Part shown: positions 58,931 to 64,000 of the stretch, piece after piece
How positions within the stretch are numbered: position 1 is the first letter of the stretch
How the letters are laid out: each line of letters begins with the position of its first letter
NCBI RefSeq assembly: GCF_024758505.1
Contig: NZ_CP077970.1
Coordinates: 310,001-374,000, forward strand
DNA length: 64,000 nucleotides
Direction: 5' to 3'
Origin: Bradyrhizobium arachidis
Lineage (GTDB): Bacteria; Pseudomonadota; Alphaproteobacteria; Rhizobiales; Xanthobacteraceae
Translations under genes and position numbers: made by a program
Notes under the pieces: model-generated
Told to the model about the DNA's origin: nothing
Databases searched by the model: none
What the model saw: the letters and a program-made list of their open reading frames with translations, nothing else

Positions 58931-59230
58931 CTAGCCGCCAGGGTTGAAGCCCTTCACCAGCAGCACGGTGGCTTGCGCACCCGCCTTGCGATCCCTCGAT
59001 ATCTCCAGATAGTCCGGCGCATCCGAGAAGGCTTGGAACGACGCTTCGTCGGGAAACGACATCATCACCAGCTTGTCGCAGGGCCAGGTGCCTTCGAGCA
59101 CGCGCGGGCTTTCATCAGCGGCGAGCAGGCGGCCGTTGAACTTGCGGAAGACGTCGAAGAATTTTGCCTGATAGCGGTCGTAGGCCGCGCGGTCGGTCAT
59201 CTTCAATTGCGCGATCGCGTAGACGGTCAT
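58931..59230 (-). CDS. DUF1330 family protein
   Basis: 99 residues, normal length for this ferredoxin-like dimeric alpha/beta fold. Blocks: TVYAIAQLKMTDRAAYDRYQ, FNGRLLAADE, LVMMSFPDEASFQAF and PDYLEISRDRKAGA. Cytoplasmic, function unknown; relatives act as small-molecule binding or monooxygenase-like proteins. Starts 163 bases from the divergent Gly-rich protein gene. Confidence 0.9.
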   Translation of the reverse strand: MTVYAIAQLKMTDRAAYDRYQAKFFDVFRKFNGRLLAADESPRVLEGTWPCDKLVMMSFPDEASFQAFSDAPDYLEISRDRKAGAQATVLLVKGFNPGG

Positions 59231-59393
59231 CCAAGATCTCCTTTCGCGTCACGGCGCATCTGCCGCAACTGTTGTTCATTCATGAGGCATTCACCTCGCT
59301 GTCTCTAATTTAATTTTGGGAGCGACTGCAACTGAAGAGGGCTGGCGCAGGCCGCGACGTACCTGCGAGAGCTTCAGATCCAGGGAGACGTTG

Positions 59394-59939
59394 ATGCTGA
59401 GGATGATCGATCCCGGAGCGCGCGTGCTGCGCGGCCTCGGGCTTGCGGCCGTGGCAACGCTGATGCTGTCGGCGGGGACAGCGCGTCGCGCCGAGGCAGT
59501 GACTTTGATCAATCCGGCCACGGTGCCGGCGACGAAGGCCGCGTCCGACGACATGATCACGCAGGTTCGTCACGGTGGCGGCGGTCACGGGGGCCATGGT
59601 GGCGGTTTTCGCGGCGGCGGTTTCCACGGCGGCGGTTTCCACGGCGGCGGCTTCCGTGGCGGTGGTTATCACGGTGGCGGCTTCCGTGGCGCCCACATCG
59701 GAGGCTTCCGCGCCGCGCCGGTCTATCGCTCTCACATCGGCGGCTATCGCTACGGTGGCTTCCGCCACTACGGCGCCTATCGCCCCTACTACCGGCATCA
59801 CTTCCACCGCCGCGTCTATTACGGCGGCTATTATCCCTACTACCACTATCCGCGCCGCTGCCGGATCATCTGGACCTATTACGGCCCGCGCCGCGTCTGC
59901 CGCTGGCATCGCTGGCACTATCCGTACCGCTATTGGTGA
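59394..59939 (+). CDS. Secreted Gly/His/Tyr-rich protein
   Basis: 181 residues from the ATG at 59394 (GGGAG upstream). Signal peptide to about RRAEA, then AVTLINPATV. Next a run of GGGFHGG-type repeats (about residues 60-100), then a Tyr/Arg/His-rich region (RPYYRHHFHRRVYYGGYYP). It ends with two Cys-containing arches (YPRRCRIIWTYYGPRRVC) and WHRWHYPYRYW. Probably an envelope or metal/heme-binding protein; function unknown. Repeats could vary in number between strains. Confidence 0.82.
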   Translation: MLRMIDPGARVLRGLGLAAVATLMLSAGTARRAEAVTLINPATVPATKAASDDMITQVRHGGGGHGGHGGGFRGGGFHGGGFHGGGFRGGGYHGGGFRGAHIGGFRAAPVYRSHIGGYRYGGFRHYGAYRPYYRHHFHRRVYYGGYYPYYHYPRRCRIIWTYYGPRRVCRWHRWHYPYRYW

Positions 59940-59969
59940 TGTGAGTTGTTGCTGAAGCTATCCGCTGCG

Positions 59970-60092
59970 CGTCATGGCCGGGCATAGCCGTCCGAAGGAC
60001 GGCGTCGCTTCCGCTCGCCTATGACCCGGCCATCTACGTCTTTGCCTCAACGCTGAAGAACGTGGATGCCCGGGACAAGCCCGGGCATGACG
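59970..60092. repeat. Palindromic repeat, family F
   Basis: cgtcatggccgggcatagcc ... gacccggccat and then aacgtggatgcccgggacaag ... cccgggcatgacg, as at 37063-37144 but with a longer spacer. Confidence 0.75.
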
Positions 60093-60111
60093 AAGGAAAA
60101 ATTGGCTACAG

Positions 60112-60315
60112 TCAGCCCTTCAGCTTCCACGACGACGCTTTCCAGCGCATCAAATTCTCGATCTTCCATTGCCGGAACATCGCGGGCGGCCAGCGGCTCA
60201 GCCGAGAGGTCTCCTCGACCTCGGGTGGTGCGACGACGCGCAACGGCGTAGCCCGCCGACGGCGCTGCTGCGTCGCTTCGCTGATGAGATCGACATATTC
60301 GGGCTTGTTGACCAT
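60112..60315 (-). CDS. Small basic hypothetical protein
   Basis: 67 residues starting MVNKPEYVDLIS. Rich in Arg, Trp and Lys (TQQRRRRATPLRVVAPPEVE, then RWPPAMFRQWKIENL). No signal peptide or membrane span. Preferred over an overlapping frame at 60047-60328 because composition and start (ATG with acidic/hydrophobic N-terminus) look like a real protein. Function unknown; nucleic-acid binding is only a guess. Confidence 0.6.
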   Translation of the reverse strand: MVNKPEYVDLISEATQQRRRRATPLRVVAPPEVEETSRLSRWPPAMFRQWKIENLMRWKASSWKLKG

Positions 60316-60328
60316 ACGACTTGACCAA

Positions 60329-60370
60329 TAAGACTTGGGCTCGCTGCCGCGCGACGAGCCCTCAGTCTTA
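60329..60370. terminator. Long hairpin between leuC and the small basic protein gene
   Basis: TAAGACT/AGTCTTA outer arms and GGGCTCG/CGAGCCC inner arms enclosing an 11-base loop. No U tract. Probably protects or ends the leuC transcript, or acts in the leader of the downstream gene. Confidence 0.4.
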
Positions 60371-60423
60371 CCGGCGCCGCTTAAGGCACGATTGCCGGGA
60401 TCGTTAGAATGTGAGGGAACGGC

Positions 60424-61830
<1,407 letters not shown>

Positions 61831-62026
61831 GAGCGTCAGCTCCAGCAATGTTTGATAGCGGTAGAGCGCGGCTTTGCGCGCGCGGCAGAGAAATCGTCAG
61901 CGCAGCAGCATCAGGCTGCGCGGCTAAGCTCTGACGTTGCCGAGGTCGCAAAGCGTCCGAAGAACCGGCCGGGCAGCCGCGAGCGATCGTCGATGACGAT
62001 GCGCTTGGGTGCGATGCTGGTCGGAT

Positions 62027-62048
62027 CTGGAAACATTCCAGGAATATA
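62027..62048 (-). promoter_or_regulatory. leuC promoter -10 with overlapping palindrome
   Basis: Perfect CTGGAA-ACA-TTCCAG (62027-62041) directly downstream of a minus-strand TATATT (62048-62043). A bound protein would cover the transcription start. The -35 region is poor, so activation may be needed. Confidence 0.5.
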
Positions 62049-62100
62049 TAGCAGGGAGATTTGGAAGCGCGAGGGCTTTGACGCGTACCTGCCACGCAAC

Positions 62101-62131
62101 AAAAAAGCGCGGAGCCAAGCCCCGCGCTTTT
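62101..62131 (-). terminator. rplS terminator
   Basis: Stem gcgcgg/ccgcgc extended by AAAA/TTTT pairs, 9-base loop, and TTTTTT on the minus strand after the stem. It lies 24 bases after the rplS stop. Confidence 0.85.
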
Positions 62132-62154
62132 GGAAACTTGCCTGGTGGCAGAGC

Positions 62155-62535
62155 TTACTCGTTGGCGGCGGCCGCGCGGTCCTGCTTCTCGACGATACGC
62201 GCCGACTTGCCGCGGAGATTGCGGAGGTAATAGAGCTTGGCGCGACGCACCTTGCCGCGACGCACCACCTTGATCGAGTCGATCATCGGTGACATCACCG
62301 GGAACACGCGCTCCACGCCCTCGCCGTAGGAGATCTTGCGCACCGTGAAGCTCTCGTTGAGGCCACCGCCGGAACGGCCGATGCAGACGCCTTCATAGGC
62401 CTGCACGCGGGTGCGGTCGCCTTCGACCACCTTCACGTTGACGATCAGGGTGTCGCCGGGGGCGAATTCCGGAATGTCCTTGCCGGCGGACAGCTTGTCG
62501 AATTGCTCTTTTTCGAGCTGCTTGATCAGGTTCAT
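62155..62535 (-). CDS. rplS: 50S ribosomal protein L19
   Basis: 126 residues. Starts [18 protein letters not shown]; the core [40 protein letters not shown] and [20 protein letters not shown] is typical. The C-terminal tail is a little longer than E. coli L19 (about 115 residues) and Ala/Glu-rich. At the 30S-50S interface. Downstream of trmD on the same strand. Confidence 0.97.
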   Translation of the reverse strand: MNLIKQLEKEQFDKLSAGKDIPEFAPGDTLIVNVKVVEGDRTRVQAYEGVCIGRSGGGLNESFTVRKISYGEGVERVFPVMSPMIDSIKVVRRGKVRRAKLYYLRNLRGKSARIVEKQDRAAAANE

Positions 62536-62645
62536 GGGTAAATCTCCATCGGCGCGCCCAGCCTTGAGAAACGGGGGCTGCGCAAAATTCGTCTATCCAG
62601 CCATTGCGGATTTGGCCGCTCCTATAAGGCAAGCCGGAGCGTTTG

Positions 62646-63416
62646 TCACCCGTCTGTCGTGTTTTTTGGCGCTTTTTGGCGGGCGCGCCGTTTTGGCACA
62701 TCGCTCGGGACTTTGCTCGGGATTCGGGCCCACAAATCCGGTCGCCGGGCGGCTGTCAGGGCCTCGGATTCCGCCCGCCGCCAGGCCGCAACCTTGGCAT
62801 GGTCGCCGGAGGTCAGGATCTCTGGGATCGGGACCCCCTCGAAAAGCTGCGGGCGGGTGTATTGGGGGTACTCCAGAAGGCCCTCGGAAAAGCTTTCCTC
62901 GGTGCCCGAGGCCTCCTTGCCCATGACCCCCGGCAGCAGCCGGACGCAGGCGTCGATAAGCGCCAGGGCCGCGATTTCGCCGCCGGACAGCACGTAATCG
63001 CCGATCGAAACCTCCTCCAGCCCCCGCCCGTCGATCACCCGCTGGTCCACGCCTTCGAAGCGGCCGCAGACGATCAGGGGGCCGGGGCCCTCTGCGAGTT
63101 CCACGACGCGAGCCTGGGTCAATGGCCGACCCCGCGGGCTCATCAGGAGTTTTGGCCGATCCGGGCCTATCCCGGCGGCGTCGATCGCGGCGGCCAGAAC
63201 GTCCGCCCGCAGCACCATGCCGGGCCCGCCGCCGGCCGGGGTGTCGTCGACGCTGCGATGGCGGTCGGTGGCAGAGGCCCGGATGTCCCGCGCCTCCAAT
63301 TCCCACAGCCCTGACGCGAGCGCCCGGCCGGCGAGGCTCACGCCGAGCGGCCCCGGAAACATCTCCGGGAATAGCGTCAGCACGGTCGCGCGCCAGATGC
63401 GTGTTGGGTTGGTCAT
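62646..63416 (-). CDS. trmD: tRNA (guanine-37-N1)-methyltransferase TrmD
   Basis: 256 residues, a SPOUT-class knotted methyltransferase giving m1G37 in Pro, Leu and Arg tRNAs. Signatures: [57 protein letters not shown] and YTRPQLFEG. The C-terminal helical domain contacts the anticodon stem. Placed rimM-trmD-rplS as usual. A family B repeat separates it from rimM. Confidence 0.97.
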   Translation of the reverse strand: MTNPTRIWRATVLTLFPEMFPGPLGVSLAGRALASGLWELEARDIRASATDRHRSVDDTPAGGGPGMVLRADVLAAAIDAAGIGPDRPKLLMSPRGRPLTQARVVELAEGPGPLIVCGRFEGVDQRVIDGRGLEEVSIGDYVLSGGEIAALALIDACVRLLPGVMGKEASGTEESFSEGLLEYPQYTRPQLFEGVPIPEILTSGDHAKVAAWRRAESEALTAARRPDLWARIPSKVPSDVPKRRARQKAPKNTTDG

Positions 63417-63430
63417 CGCTTCCCAATTCT

Positions 63431-63592
63431 CGTCGTCCCGGACAAGCGAGCGGAGCGAAGCGCCGATCCGGGACCCATAACCACCGCAGTCCGATTTGCG
63501 ATGGCTGGTGCAATCAACTTAGCCAAAAACCACGGCCTGTGGTTATGGGTCCCGGCCCCCCGTGCGCTCTTTGCGCACTAGGCCGGGACGAC
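63431..63592. repeat. Palindromic repeat, family B, running into rimM
   Basis: cgtcgtcccggacaagcgag ... gatccgggacccataaccac and the facing ggttatgggtcccgg ... gccgggacg. Its right arm overlaps the last codons and the TAA stop of rimM (63543-63545). Confidence 0.8.
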
Positions 63593-64000
63593 TCGGGGAG
63601 GGATCCTCGCCTTCGATCTCCTGCGGCAGCGCGATCACGACACGGCCTCCCGTGAGATCGACCTCGGGCACGACGGCGTTGGTGAACGGCAGCAGCATGG
63701 TGGTGCCCCTCAGTGGCGCGATTTCGATGATGTCGCCGGCGCCGAAATTATGGATCGCGAGCACGCGGCCGAGCGGCTCGCCTGCCGTGGTGACGGCGGC
63801 GAGTCCGATCAGGTCGGTGTGGTAATATTCGTCGTCGTCGGTCGCGGGAAGTTTTTCGCGCGCGACATAGAGCTCGATGCCGTTGAGGCGTTCGGCCTCA
63901 TCGCGGGTCGCAACGCCCTTGAACGTTGCGACCAGATGGTCTTTGGCCTCGCGCATTTGCGCGATTTCGAACTGGCGCTTGCCGTCCTTGGACAGCAGCG
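63543..64000 (-). CDS. rimM: Ribosome maturation factor RimM (5' end beyond the window)
   Basis: At least 152 residues, truncated by the window edge. The visible part contains the end of the N-terminal beta-barrel ([25 protein letters not shown]) and the PRC-barrel domain (about [13 protein letters not shown] to [20 protein letters not shown]), and ends with a tail [15 protein letters not shown] that is encoded by repeat DNA. Binds S19 and assists 30S assembly. Upstream of trmD, as expected. Confidence 0.9.
   Translation of the reverse strand, partial: LLSKDGKRQFEIAQMREAKDHLVATFKGVATRDEAERLNGIELYVAREKLPATDDDEYYHTDLIGLAAVTTAGEPLGRVLAIHNFGAGDIIEIAPLRGTTMLLPFTNAVVPEVDLTGGRVVIALPQEIEGEDPSPSRPGLVRKERTGGRDP

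Larger units (their letters stand above)
61831..62154. other. rplS-leuC intergenic region
   Basis: 324 bases holding the rplS terminator (62101-62131), a palindrome at a TATATT element (62027-62048) and a gcgcagc/gctgcgc hairpin near 61901. A short frame, MFPDPTSIA and on, is open on the minus strand but lacks Leu codons and is not supported as a leader peptide. Confidence 0.6.

Noticed and set aside
59573..59700. CRISPR-like short repeats
   Set aside because: These are in-frame Gly/His codon repeats of a secreted protein, without spacers.
60047..60328. A 93-residue frame overlapping the small basic protein gene
   Set aside because: Its C-terminus is translated repeat DNA (family F); the other frame is a better protein.
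61911..62102. Leader peptide upstream of leuC
   Set aside because: The frame has few Leu codons and no clustered ones, unlike classical leu leader peptides.

Overview
The window looks like a chromosomal core region of a Bradyrhizobium-type alphaproteobacterium (Hyphomicrobiales, Nitrobacteraceae). Four things point there: an Irr regulator with the GCPWHD heme-regulatory motif; a malonyl-CoA synthetase very close to Rhodopseudomonas/Bradyrhizobium MatB; the rhizobial gene orders miaB-phoH-ybeY-corC-lnt and rimP-nusA-ylxR-infB-rbfA-truB-rpsO-pnp; and high GC with many intergenic palindromic repeats of the sort common in this genus. I see no prophage, transposase, integrase, CRISPR array, rRNA or convincing tRNA gene. 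This is mostly housekeeping DNA with small lineage-specific islands.

Layout. 1-4.5 kb: an SH3-domain secreted protein, irr (minus strand), then an overlapping fabA-fabB-orf-fabI operon for unsaturated fatty acid synthesis that contains a small unrecognised protein. 4.5-10.9 kb: accessory genes, namely an autotransporter, an orphan substrate-binding protein, a GST, two tandem paralogous secreted proteins and a GNAT. 10.9-14.1 kb: divergent oxyR and katG (peroxide defence). 14.1-24.7 kb: the pnp-rpsO-truB-rbfA-infB-ylxR-nusA-rimP translation/RNA cluster on the minus strand, with a recognisable promoter and a terminator-like hairpin in the rimP leader. 24.8-37.8 kb: a DUF2336 protein, trmB, an M20 peptidase, an XRE regulator, lnt, corC-like, ybeY, phoH, miaB, a HAD phosphatase, fur, rimI-like, tsaB and an NfuA-type iron-sulfur protein. 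38-42.5 kb: UspA, trpS, murJ and a PfkB kinase.

42.6-48.9 kb: matB diverging from an SDR gene, a fasciclin protein behind an ECF-like promoter, a cytochrome b/molybdopterin oxidoreductase pair and an MFS exporter. 49-63 kb: leuB, asd, leuD and leuC for leucine and aspartate-family amino acids, interleaved with a beta-carbonic anhydrase, a CoA-ester lyase, a DUF6455 protein followed by a 31-residue membrane peptide, a glycosyltransferase, a zincin-like metallopeptidase and a run of short secreted His/Gly/Tyr-rich proteins. 62.1-64 kb: rplS, trmD and the 3' part of rimM.

The regulatory signals worth most attention are Fur-type hexamer repeats lying over the irr promoter, the rimP leader attenuator, a strong hairpin in the pnp leader, a palindrome at the leuC promoter and an ECF-type promoter before the fasciclin gene. 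At least six families of intergenic palindromes recur. Two copies supply the stop codons of neighbouring genes (rimM and the MFS gene). No single large novel system is evident. The best undescribed candidates are the small protein inside the fab operon, the tandem secreted paralogues, the secreted proteins sharing a LINP motif, and the DUF6455 plus micro-membrane-protein pair.
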